This document shows positions 22,405-32,549 of a DNA stretch of 64,000 nucleotides, in pieces. The DNA is from Cheiracanthium punctorium (Eukaryota; Arthropoda; Arachnida; Araneae; Cheiracanthiidae): contig JAWZYV010013537.1 in the NCBI GenBank assembly GCA_038373885.1, positions 1 through 64,000 of the forward strand. Reading direction: 5' to 3'. Both the position numbers and the translations under genes were made by a program. Position 1 is the first letter of the stretch; each line of letters starts with the position of its first letter. The notes below the pieces were generated by a model that saw nothing but the letters and a program-made list of their open reading frames with translations, did no database searches and was not told the DNA's origin.

Positions 22405-23341
22405 ATGAAGATCTGGGATTTGCCTACGTCTGATGAAGACGCTATTAAATTTTTCGAAAAGTTTGAAGTTTTACCGTCTGTTATGCATTGCAATTTGCAG
22501 CATGAGATGAAATTGTACGGAAATAATGGACGTAAAAACTTAAAAACGTAAACGTCTCAGACTACATTTCCAGTAAAAACTGGAAATGTAGTCTGAGGTC
22601 TTGCAGAAATAGCTTTAGTATACGGACAGGCAACTGGTTCGAAACTTCTAGGTTAAGTTTTAAAGATGTTTTTCGTTTCATTTACTGTTGGTGTGAAGAA
22701 TTAACATCGATAAAGTTTTGCGAAAAGCATCTGAATATGAACCATAACACAGTTGTAGATTGGAACAACTATCTGAGGGAAGTTTGTGTTTTGATTTGTG
22801 CAGAATTGAAAAAAAAAAAAAAATAGGAGGTCCTAATTTAATTGTAGAAATAGATGAGAGTTTGTTTACACGCCGAAAAAATAATGCAGGCAGGGTATTT
22901 CCCCCACAGTGGATTTTCGGAGGTTTATGCAGAGAAACCAAAGAGTTTTTTTTAGTTTTAATTCCTGACCGTTCAGCTGAAAGTCTTATGTCTGAAATTC
23001 GTAATTACATTAATGAAGGTTCAATTGCGTATGCTGACTGTTGGAAAGGTTACAAATCAGAAGAATTACAAAAATCCGGGTTCACACATAGTCAAGTAAA
23101 TCACAAGTACCATTTTGTAGATCCCACTACAGGCACGCATACTCAAAACATAGAAAGACTTTGGGGGAGTGCTAAATGGAGAAATAAGAAACATAGAGGT
23201 ACCGCTAGACATCATTTGGAATCGTATATCGCAGAATTTATTTGGAAAAAAAAACAAAAAAATGAAAATGAAGATCTTTTTGAAAGTATATTAACATCTA
23301 TCGCTACTATTTTTCCTGCAGTACGTAAATTAAAATCTTAA
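22405..23341 (+). pseudogene. Merlin transposase (DDE, ISXO2-like fold), frameshifted
   Basis: The catalytic half is the open frame 22760-23341 (193 residues in that frame; the real match starts near residue 16). It shows LIVEIDES (D32), AYADCWKGY (D93) and HTQNIERLWG (E132), the DDE triad of the IS1595/Merlin family, ending in a Lys-rich tail. The N-terminal part (MKIWDLPTSDEDAIKFF from 22405) and the middle (WKCSLRSCR...NHNTVVDWNNYLREVC, 22581-22808) are in other frames. The breaks lie at the 19-bp palindrome (22556-22597) and at a 15-base A-run (22809-22823). So the catalytic residues are intact but no full protein can be made without frame correction. Confidence 0.85.
22556..22597. repeat. 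Perfect 19-bp palindrome inside the Merlin gene
   Basis: CTCAGACTACATTTCCAGT, loop AAAA, then its exact reverse complement. The right arm is the coding copy (reads WKC...). The left arm falls where the upstream frame hits a stop, so it looks like a templated inverted duplication that broke the gene. Confidence 0.9.
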
Positions 23342-23808
23342 ATTAATCATTTGAGGGCGTATTTGGTTTTTTGGGGAATAGGGGGGGGGGTGGATTTAAC
23401 TTTTTGAATTGTTGATGTTTTTGATGATGTCATGTGTTTGAATTTTTGCTCTTATTCTAAGGAGGAACCAATGTTTTTATTTTCTTAAATATCTGTTATT
23501 TTTCAATATTTTGTATGGTTTAAAGTTCGAGGAGACGTTTTCAGTGGTAAGTGTATGTTAAAATTTGTTTATTTTTAAGATGTGCTAATGTTGTGTTTTT
23601 CAGTCATTGCATGGCGAAAAAAAAAATCGCCACAAAAATTAACGCTGGTAGGTACTTGGCGGGAAAAAAATCGCCAAAAAAAACCACCGTAGATACTTGG
23701 CGACAAAAAAAAATTGCCAAATTCGGCTGGTGTCGAGATAACGGAAAAGTACCTAGATTTGCAAATAATAATTGAGTTTTTGCAAAGCAAAAACTTTTTG
23801 GACTGTTC

Positions 23809-24434
23809 GAAAGATTGTAAGAATTAACCTTTTTTTAACTTGCCGCTACTTTCAACTGTAAATATCTATCACGATTTGAAAAAGTAAACACAGAAGCGAA
23901 ACAAGCGATTCATTCCTTGATTCTTTGAAAACAATCACGGAACAAAATCTCTCGCGTAGATCGATGAGAGAAACACCGCAACAGATTATTTGGTGGCGAC
24001 TTCTATGAATTATATTGTTAACTAAATCATTAAAAATGTCCTTTTCAATAGGATTAAATACTTTTACAATTGCGCAAAAGGATTTCGAGGTCATATTTTA
24101 ACTAACCAAATTTATTAATTTACTATAGTAAAAAAAAACTATATAAAACCATTCATTATAATTTATATTTTACTAATTTTCCACTAGTTTTATTTATTTG
24201 AGTACAAATGCATGCTGGAGCTAAGTTTTATTCACAAAGAAAAATATTTTTAAAGCAACATTACATTGCAGCATGAATATAGTGATAAATACCTCGATAG
24301 GTTATTTTTCTCTTCAAAGGTAATCTACCGAGCCGCCCATTCAAAGAGATTTTGCTACTAACTAGTTTATTTATTAAATTATCGATTTTAAGCGAAAAGA
24401 TTAGTTATAGAATTATTTTAGTATGTTGCAAATT
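23809..24434. other. No gene seen
   Basis: AT-rich. The minus-strand frame at 23852-24094 lacks splice borders and motifs. Confidence 0.5.
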
Positions 24435-24575
24435 TCGGTCGCGAAGAGGCCAGTGTGCCGTAGGTTGCACAAGCCAGTCGCGAAGCGGTGCGTATGCTCC
24501 AGGTTGCACATTTTGGCCGCGAAGCGGCCATCGAAGGCCAACACTGATCGCCGAAGGCGGCCAGTTATTCAATAT
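24435..24575. repeat. GC-rich CGCGAAG repeat cluster
   Basis: Four related words in about 125 bases (TCGCGAAGAGGCC, TCGCGAAGCGG, GGCCGCGAAGCGGCC, TCGCCGAAGGCGGCC), two of them self-palindromic, with GGTTGCACA repeated after the first two. The composition is unlike the AT-rich surroundings. Confidence 0.65.
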
Positions 24576-25568
24576 GAGTATAATAAGTTCATTGTTGAAA
24601 AGAAATTTTTTTAACACTAAAAATCTTCTTTGGATAGTTTTAATGTGTCTCTAAATAAACGAGGAGCTTTGAGAAAGTAGTACCGGTTTGATAATTATGA
24701 AATATCTACCAAGATTTCGAACCTCATACACTAGGCTTTTTTTCTACACAATAACCCTGGACATTAAACCACTTATCATACTGAATAACAAAAGCCGCCC
24801 TCTTTATTGTTACCCTAACCCGTTTTTGCATAGTGTCCTTTTTTTTGGAACGGCCATTTCGCTATCAGTCGAAAACGTTATTTATTTTTCCTGACCTTCA
24901 TTCACGAGTATTGAACCTCAACAAAATATTTTAAAATGACCCAGTAGGTTGTTGACATTTCAATTTTTATATATAATGATTTTAAAAGAAATCATCCTTT
25001 GTTCATGAAATTGACATCAGAAATTTTTCTATTATGGATGCTATTAGCAAAAATCGAAGAAAGTCGCAAAAATATCTGGTCACAAATGGGTTAATCTCTT
25101 CGTCGTTTACAAAATTTCTTCTTCCGAAAAGTTTCATTTCTTATTTTTAAAGATGATTGCCTTTGGGGATAGATCCGAGTTGTAGGGTAGACATTCAAAA
25201 ACTTCCCATTTGAAAGTTTGAAGAAGTTTATTTTATCCTGTATTTTTTGAACGGGCACTATCGTGCGGGAAGATTACCCCTATAGTGTTTCACAATATCC
25301 ACCGGCATAAAGGAAACTGTACTTACATTTTTGAATAAACTGGGAGTATATGTGTACCATAAAAGTATAGAAAAGCTTCTTTTACAGTATGAGTGCTTAA
25401 ATTCCGGACGGACTATGTGGCAAAATAGCCTAATGTATACACTTGTAAAAATAAAATGTCTATTAAAGTCTTTAGGGGTTAATTTTCATTTATTAAGCGG
25501 GAGCTACTTTCCGAACGCTCCCCGTATATTGAGTGAGTAAATTGCTTGAAAATTGATAAAGTATGATA
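24576..25568. other. No gene seen
   Basis: No supportable feature; AT-rich with scattered short frames. Confidence 0.5.
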
Positions 25569-25727
25569 TAGGGTGTATAGCAAATAACACCCTGATGTCA
25601 AAATTAAAAATCTCAAAAACAAAGGCCAATAGAAGAATGCACCAAACGGCATGTTTATTATGTAACCCGTAAAATTTTTATACAGAAGTTTCGAAAAAGT
25701 TTTTACAACAGCTGCTAACAGACGGCG

Positions 25728-26426
25728 CATTCGTAAACGACAAACTCGTTGCACGAGTTTTCGTAAGAAATCTGGAATGCGTTTGTTCGGTGCAGTTCAG
25801 TGCTATCAGATTCTTTTGCCTTTACCAACAACCTCAGTTTATTCAGTTTCGTCACGTAGGAGATGTGTTTGTTTACAATATGCGTATGTTGTTATTTTTA
25901 TCGAGAAGTTTTTTGAACATAATATAAAACCAACAGTATTTAAAAAGAAAGAATGGCCGTTATTGAAATGCACTGATCAAAATTTAGAAATTTCAACCTA
26001 AACTTGCATTTTTTGAAAAGTATTTAGCAAGAGAAGTTCGGATTTCGGAAATAACGGTTTAAATCAGCTTCAATCTCAACACTAAAATTTGCATTTTAGA
26101 ATTTACCAAAATGAAAAATACAAGAAAATAATTACCTTTGAAAAAATGTGTACCTTCGTTGCAGTTCTAACGCATCCATGAATTTCCTCCTCAAAAAAAT
26201 AATATTTGCAACTGCAACGTAAAATCATATCAACATACTTTTTCATAACAACGGACGCCATTTCAAAACAAAAACACCGTGCAGCAATAGGATCTTCTCA
26301 ACAACTGAATGAACCTGCTCCGAGCTCAGTTTATTTAGTTTAAAACTAAACGCACTCCGTTTACTTTACGAACACCTTAGATAGAAACTCGTTGCACGAC
26401 TGTAACTCGTTTGGCGTTTACGAATG
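25728..26426. repeat. Nested 699-bp inverted-repeat element
   Basis: Left CATTCGTAAACGACAAACTC, then GTTGCACGAG. Reversed right CATTCGTAAACGCCAAACGA, then GTTACAGTCGTGCAACGAG. The ends match over about 45 bases with small indels. No clear target duplication. Short frames inside have no motif. Confidence 0.65.
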
Positions 26427-26743
26427 AGGCCATTGAGTGGTATGCACGGATTTCCTTTAAGGGGAGAGGGCGGTATCGACGCAATGCTGTAAGTCATAAT
26501 CTTTTTGTTGAAAAGTCAAAATTTATGGATTTTATGTTAAAAAATCTTCGACAAGGGAGTTAGTACCCCAAACACCGCCTTGCGTACTCCACTTCAAACA
26601 GATAGCGCTGCAAGTCGTAATTCGATCGACGATCATAAAATCATTGTCAGCAAGAAGTCACAATACAATCTTTTAAAAATCTCCAGCGTTCTACATACAG
26701 AGGCGTCCAAACGAATAATGAAATTTGTATCACAGTTCGTATA

Positions 26744-28655
26744 GTCCAGTAACTTTGTCGTTAAAAAGGGGGGGGGGAGGTGTATCTTGCATCAAATCAG
26801 GTAGTTCTGATTTGTTGCTTAGTTCTTCATGATGTTGACCCAATCAATATTTTAAGTTTTCGACTTTGATAGCCGAACGCAACTTTTTCGAAAATCAAAA
26901 ACACAGCTAAATTTTCTACACTTTTTCAGTTTCTGCTGATTTTAACTTCAAAGAACTATTTTTTTACGATAAATCTTATTTGCATTTTCAAAATAGACTG
27001 AGTTTGCCTCAATTTGATACCATAAAGGTCCCTATAAGTCCAATAGTATGGACTTATAGTGACCATTAATTACATGCCTAAGATACAGCCTTCCAAATTT
27101 TCCTTTTTTTTTCAGGACAACTCTTATATCAAATTATAAAATACTCTAAATTTTCCATAATTTGATACCAGAATGATTACTGTAAATCCAATAGTTTCTG
27201 AGATACAGACTTTCTAATATTCCCCCGTTTTTATTTTTTAGCACTGAAGTTCACGCCATTATTTTCTGTCGACATAATTATCAGACATGATTTGCGTTGA
27301 CACGTTTCCGTTGCATCTTTCAACAGGCTAACAGTGCATGCTATTGTGCTCAAATTTGGTATAGATATTATAGATCACCGTCTTTCGACTGGTTTAGGGC
27401 TGCAGCTGCAGAAAGGCGTGCCTGAAATTTCTGCAGTTTGTAGGCATAGCTGTCGAACCTTTTGCGAAACTGTGCAAAACATTGATTTTGGACACGGCCT
27501 CGAAGAAAACGACCATTCAACGATGAGCAGGGCGACGTTTTCTGGTCGGAAGTCTTTGATGACACAGACAGGCCAGATTCAGATGATCCTGCTTATGCAG
27601 TCGATCAACCAGGATCATAAAAAAAGCAAAACTACGTTGAGTTGACTTTTTTTAGTTCTTCTGTATCTCCTCATAAAAATATTAGTGTAATTAAAATAAA
27701 AATATTTTTTTCATTCTTTCGACCTTGTTTTAAAAACGCCTATATTAGTAAACGGGGTGCATCGATACTGTATATTGAAATCTATATACAATATCGGTAC
27801 TGAAATATAGAGTTTTGAAATTGAATTGGAGAGTGGGTGTGGGGAGAGGTCAAATGCGAGTCCCTTTAGACTTGGTTCCCTTAAGGGGGGGGGGCAAGGT
27901 AGGGCACTTTCCCCCTAGAGATTTACGTTAATGTCTCATAATGTATACAAATGGCAAAACCAGAACTAAATTTGTTAAAAGTTTGAAATTTTATCCCCTC
28001 TAGGAAAATTTTTTGGAGTTTGCCCCATCCTAGAAAAATTTCTATGGGCGCCCATGCCTTTAGACCTCCGTTTTGTTCATTATTTAAATTATACTTGGAA
28101 GGGGAAGGCTAATTTACGAAAGAAGTAGGCTTTTTTGGTTGAATTAGTTGAAATTCCTGCAATATTGCTAAAAAACACAGAATTAATATTTTGGGGTGAA
28201 TTTCGAATGGCTGTTTATTGTAAACTGTTGGGCTTAGATTAATGATTCTTGTAACAAATTATGCCAAATTTAATCTACTTTAAAAATGCAAATAAGAGTT
28301 GTCACACTTTTCATAAACTGAAAAAAATTAAATGGTTTTGGAAAAAAAATGCAAAAACGGGTAATTTTTAAGGATTGCATCTTAAAAACTATTCGACTTG
28401 ACCATTGTGGTATCGAATTGTGGTCAATGAGTCTACTTTACAAATGTAATAGTTTCTTTAAAAACTGTTCTTATGGGTCGAAAACGGCAAAAACGGAAAA
28501 AGTGTAAAAAAATGCGATGATTCTTCGATTTTCGAAAAAGTTGCGTCCGAGGTTGAAAACTTGGAATATTCATTGGATCAACATCACAAATAACTCAGCA
28601 AGAAATCAGAACTACCTGATTTGATGCGAGGTCCGATGTGTAAAGTTACTGGACT
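26744..28655. repeat. Nested foldback with ~320-bp arms containing sub-repeats
   Basis: Left arm starts AGTCCAGTAACTTTG and holds GCATCAAATCAGGTAGTTCT. The reversed right arm starts AGTCCAGTAACTTTA and holds the same word. Pairing continues through GCAACTTTTTCGAAAATC to CAATT(T/C)GATACCA. The 'AATTTGATACCA' word is repeated near 27014 and again near 27162, so the arms contain tandem units. The centre has a frame (27334-27645) of unknown nature. Confidence 0.7.
27871..28056. mobile_element. hAT-type MITE, 186 bp, copy 2
   Basis: Flanked by an exact 8-bp duplication CCTTTAGA (27863-27870 and 28057-28064). The right end is ATGGGCGCCCATG; the left end is eroded (CTTGGTTCCCTTAAGGGGGG). It is the inverted relative of the element at 62829-63014 and has the same 186-bp length. 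No coding capacity. Confidence 0.85.
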
Positions 28656-28986
28656 GATAATGTCTCAACGTTAACGGATTCACATATATTTCCATGAACC
28701 CAACAAAAAGTAGTCACAAGGAGTCAGATAGAGAGAATATGGTGGTCAATCGTTTATAGAGGTTTGCTATTACACAACGCCATGTATTAGCGGTTTTTGT
28801 AACTACTGCTAAGGAATTCTGCATAAAACTATTATATCTTACGTAATAAACGTATGGTTGGCTGCACCCTTTTTCTTGTCCTTTCATTTTGAGATTTTTA
28901 ACTCTTAAATCAGAGTGTCATTTGCTGAACACCCTGTATAATACATTGTATTTCTGAAGAATATTTCTTTTTGGAAACTCCTTATA

Positions 28987-30921
28987 GTAGGGGAGCCCAT
29001 GGTGTTTTGGGGGATTTACTCGAGCGCGGCAGATGAACATAGGGGGTGGGGTTACCTTGTATCATGTCGAGTACCTCCACCATATATAGGTCCTGTATGT
29101 AGGGATGTGTGCCTAGGGCAGCTCTTCATATTAGTAAAAAAAAAAATGGTCGTCAGAAATACTGAAGCGCATCATATTAAGATAAGGTGGGTTAAATACT
29201 AGCTAAAAAGTGTACATTCAGAAAATCTGACGATTTGAATGTAACGTAAGGGAGTGGAAGGTTTACAAAGTTGCAAAAGAAAAAAACGTTGTCGTGACAT
29301 TCTCGAGCGCGGTTGAAGTTTTGTTATTTTGAAGGAAATGATGCAAGAATCACGAAAAAAATATAATCTGCCGATTTCCACGAGCCGAAGTAATAAAAAT
29401 ACGAATCAAAGCAATAAAGGTCGTCGATGAAGATTAGAGCGTGCAAAGATAGCTCGATCAAAGATAACGAGCACGCTCTTCGAGTTAGTGTAGATGACAT
29501 GGAGTTCTACATCTCTGGTCCTCAATAAACAAGAACAGCAAATTTTCAAAAAGAATTAAGAAATATCAAATTCAAAGAAGCTTTTGTCAAGTTTTTAATT
29601 CATCATTGAGCTGATCAGGAGATGGCTACCATTATTAGTAACGAAACAATTCATCTTAATGATGATATTTGTTATGTATATTCAGTTACCGACAATAAAA
29701 TTACCTGAACAGTCGACCATGAACTCTCATGTCCTGATCATGAAGAAGCAGATACAAAAATTGTATTTTTGGCAAGTCAAATAAAAGAAGATTCCACAGT
29801 TACAATCAGAACTTCAGACACAGATATTGTTGTCATCATGTTGGTCAATATGGGACATCTCCAAGCATCGGTTAAAATATGGATGGATCTTGGAGTTCAC
29901 AATGCACGCCGTTATATTGACGTATCTGCTCTTTATGCTAAGCTCGGCACGATAATTTCGCTAGCGCTACCAGCTCTTCACGCGCTAACAGGATGCGACT
30001 ACAATCCGGCACTTTACAGACGAGGCAATAAAAAACCTCTTCAAATTTTTATGGGTTCAAATGTTTTTCAGAAGACATTTGCAGATGTAGGGTCAGAGGA
30101 TCATAATATAGAAGATTCTTTTGACATTTTACAATCTTTAATTTGCCACTTGTATGGTTTGAAAAAATTGGCTCATGTCAACCTTGCAAGAATAGAAATC
30201 TTTAATAAGACCTACAAAGTGTCAGATACGTCGCAGCCTTTCTCACTGAACGTCCGTAAATACGATGCTTGTTGCTTGTCTAATTGCCAATCTGAGCTAC
30301 AGCAGCACTTATTGCGAACGAAGTATATTGCGTGCTTGTGGAGAAATGCACACAATAAAACTCTGATTGACATGTCACCAACAGATTACGGGTGGACAAA
30401 TGTCGATGGAATATTTCAAATGACTTGGTTTGTTGGCAATCAGTTACCTGGTGCATACGAAGATATTGTCATAACACAAGTTATTCACGAAACTTCAGAT
30501 TTAGGTATATTTCTTTTTAATACTTGATAACATGTTATTCATGAAATCAATAAAATTGTGTTAACGGTTATAACGATTTCCTGTTACAGATACGAAAACT
30601 GCAGACAATATTGGAGGTCCAATTGAATTATTAGATATGGAGTATGATAAATTCATCGGATGACGACGAAGATTGAAAATAATTTTTTCAACAGATGTAC
30701 TTTATTTTCTAAATAAATTAAAGTGTAAATATTTAAAAAATTTTATGTGCTTTTATTCGTCACATTTTATGGACATTAAAAAAAAAATTCATAATTTTTT
30801 TCTAGCCGTCAGATTAATGATACCCCTCAAAATAATCGTCAGATTTTAGGCTACCATGACTGGAACATCAAGCTTAACCTTCTGTATCAAAATCTGACAC
30901 TTTCGAGTATTTAAATACGGC

Positions 30922-30958
<37 letters not shown>

Positions 30959-31373
30959 ATTTTCAAAAATTCGCTACGAGCTTGCGTCACTTCCGAAACG
31001 TCAGTCTTTTGAATGGGAGCATTTTTAGGGTTCACTTAACATCCCCTCTGAATATCTGACGCGCTCGAAAAAATACATTTATTTTCTATTTTCTACCCTT
31101 CCGGATGGCCACCCCCACCACGCAAGTCGGCAGATAAACATACCTTTGGTATCAAAGACACGCTGGGGCATCTAAACTATCAATATCTGACGCGCTCCAG
31201 TATCTCCATGTAACTGTCTTTTTTTACATCTTTGAAGGTCTGTATACGCTTCCCCCACCACTGAAAGGAAACATTATATAACTTTTTATTCTTCTTATTA
31301 TCTAAACTGCAAAATCTAATAAGTCCTCACGACGCTCGAGTAAATCCCCAATTAGCATCATGGGCTCCCCTAC
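28987..31373 (+). mobile_element. TIR transposon carrying a HALTGCD-type gene
   Basis: Left end GTAGGGGAGCCCATGGTG and reversed right end GTAGGGGAGCCCATGATG; the match resumes with TTGGGG(G)ATTTACTCGAGCG, about 45 bases in all. TATA flanks both sides (28983-28986, 31374-31377), so a 2- or 4-base target is possible. Subterminal words of the type ATCTGACGCGCTCGA recur near both ends, facing opposite ways. The interior encodes one spliced gene on the plus strand. I cannot assign the superfamily with confidence. Confidence 0.8.
29460..30676 (+). pseudogene. Transposon-encoded 'HALTGCD' protein, PIN-like, one intron
   Basis: One frame runs from about 29460 to 30504. The first part (LRNIKFKEAFVKFL, then LSCPDHEEADTKIVFLASQ) contains three in-frame stops; the last 252 codons (29769 on) are open. 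Numbering from that Met: SDTDIVVIM (16-24, the Asp pair typical of PIN/FEN-like nuclease folds), LPALHALTGCD (67-77), and WFVGNQLP (220-227). A GTATAT...TTACAG intron (30505-30589) has clear borders. The second exon ends in an acidic tail with a probable one-base shift. Widespread invertebrate homologues are annotated as uncharacterised. The PIN assignment is from the motif only. Inactive as it stands. Confidence 0.65.
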
Positions 31374-31666
31374 TATATTAAGGTAAGAGGTAGAACGGCA
31401 AATTCTAAAACCTTTGTGTAGGTTCACAGTCTGCGGCTTATTTTTTGCAAACTGTGTGATATTTGATACACATTTGGTCACTTTTTGATGTGTTGAAATA
31501 TGAAACGCGTCGTTCTCTCAATTATGGTCAACAAAATTGTAAATCACTTAAACAGCAATATGTCAGGGCTCTGTAAACTAAATGGTCTGAACGACTTGAA
31601 TTAAAAATGATGAGGAATCAAAAGTTTTCATACAAACATAAACATAGAAAGTAACATTTGTATTAC
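31374..31666. other. No gene seen (proposed intron)
   Basis: Unique-looking AT-rich sequence next to the candidate exon. Confidence 0.45.
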
Positions 31667-31785
31667 CCGCACATCTGCATCAAGAGAGCACAGAAGGTCA
31701 AATGCTTGTTTTGCATCAGTCTCGAAAGTTTCTTCTACGTCTGGACATACATCATCAGTATTTAACCATGATACTATTATTTCCC
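31667..31785 (-). CDS. Candidate host exon (exon 2 of proposed gene)
   Basis: On the minus strand TTTTTACTTTTCAG is followed at once by a second AG (TCAG), giving two possible acceptors, at 31789 or 31785. The segment is open for about 40 codons (EIIVSWLNTDDVCPDVEE, then a helix-like stretch and LLCSLDADVR) and ends at a GTAATA donor (31661-31666). From 31785 it starts with two bases of a split codon, which fits the one-base overhang of the exon at 44742-44892. It leaves in phase 0, fitting the exon at 16789-16833. Two cysteines; acidic. The family is unknown. The second acceptor is my choice because of the phase. Confidence 0.5.
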
Positions 31786-32240
31786 CTGACTGAAAAGTAA
31801 AAAAACAAACTGACAATTCTACTACTGTTTGTCTCCATCTCAAATTAAAAGAAATATCCTATGAAGGATGTCCCATAAATAGAGGGGGAAATTTTAAGGT
31901 GAGGTGGGAGACATTGATAGGATTCGAAAGGACTGGGAATTTCATTGCAGTGCAAGGCGAAAACGTTGTCTTCAAGTACCTGTTAATTATGACCGTTAAA
32001 ATATATTAATTTTTTTAGAAAACCATGATTTACCAAAACTTACTTTATTTACTTATTTATTTTGTAAAATATACTGAACAAAATTCCATAATTATGAATC
32101 GTGTTTCATCTTGAATGATGAAAACACATTTGTCATAAAATGTAAAAACTAATACTTTTCTTTAACCAACCGGTGTACGAAAAAAACGTGTTTTGGGATT
32201 CTCAATCCTACCTTTATCTTAAAACTACCCTATTTTCACC
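31786..32240. other. No gene seen
   Basis: Near 31869 a GATGTCCCATAAATAGAGG word faintly resembles the mariner-type ends elsewhere; otherwise nothing. Confidence 0.4.
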
Positions 32241-32513
32241 TTAACCATTTAAGGCGCAATTATTTTCACATCTATATGGAAGAACAACTTTATATAGTGA
32301 CCAACAGTAAAAAGTACACCCGTTTCCATCTATCGAGATAGCTTCCAGCAACATGGCAGTCGATCGAATCTCCCATCGCGTGCTACAGAGCTAAAGCCCT
32401 TTTTTGACACAGCTGGCTGTGCAGGGCATTTAAGCGCTTTTTTTGCGACTAGCAGTTGTAAGCGTTGGGAAGAGGTGGTTTCATGGCGCGACCACCGTGC
32501 GTTAAAGGGTTAA
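32241..32513. mobile_element. piggyBac-type MITE (TTAA-flanked)
   Basis: Ends TTAACCATTTAAGGCGC and, reversed, TTAACCCTTTAACGCACGG. TTAA duplications are at 32241-32244 and 32510-32513. Size 273 bp with no coding. The TTAA target and TTAACCCTTTAA ends are shared with the element at 37410-37712. Confidence 0.75.
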
Positions 32514-32549
32514 AGTTTAAACATGTACATATGAGATACCCTTAATATA

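Larger units (their letters stand above)
22193..23467 (+). mobile_element. Merlin (IS1595/IS1016-like) DNA transposon
   Basis: Perfect 20-bp terminal inverted repeats: TTCCTCCTTAGAATAAGAGC at 22193-22212 and its reverse complement at 23448-23467. Between them is a broken but readable ISXO2-like transposase. The 1.27-kb size suits Merlin. An 8-9 bp target duplication is expected but I cannot see one, perhaps because the outermost bases have eroded. The perfect repeats suggest a relatively young insertion. Confidence 0.85.
21824..23808. repeat. Diverged long inverted repeat enclosing a Merlin element
   Basis: Left arm 21824-21950 and right arm 23695-23808 pair through CTTTTCCGTTATCTCG, ACCAGCC(A/G)AATTTGG and the outer GTCCAAAAA. 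Identity is about four in five. The arms are clearly more diverged than the 20-bp perfect inner repeats of the Merlin element, so this is an older foldback or MITE into which Merlin jumped. The right arm adds tandem TACTTGGCG-(A-run)-CGCC units. Confidence 0.65.
25569..28936. mobile_element. TA-flanked inverted-repeat element (Tc1/mariner-type ends)
   Basis: Left end (T)AGGGTGTATAGCAAATAACA and reversed right end CAGGGTGTTCAGCAAATGAC, with similarity running about 95 bases into AAAAATCTCAAAA. TA lies outside both ends (25567-25568 and 28937-28938). No transposase of this type is inside; the interior is filled with other inverted repeats and a MITE, so it is a nested non-autonomous composite. 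Confidence 0.6.

Noticed and set aside
28987..31373. CACTA/EnSpm element, from the GTAGGGG end and subterminal repeats
   Set aside because: Ends do not begin with CACT(A/G), the target looks like TA or TATA instead of 2-3 varied bases, and the encoded protein is not a CACTA transposase.
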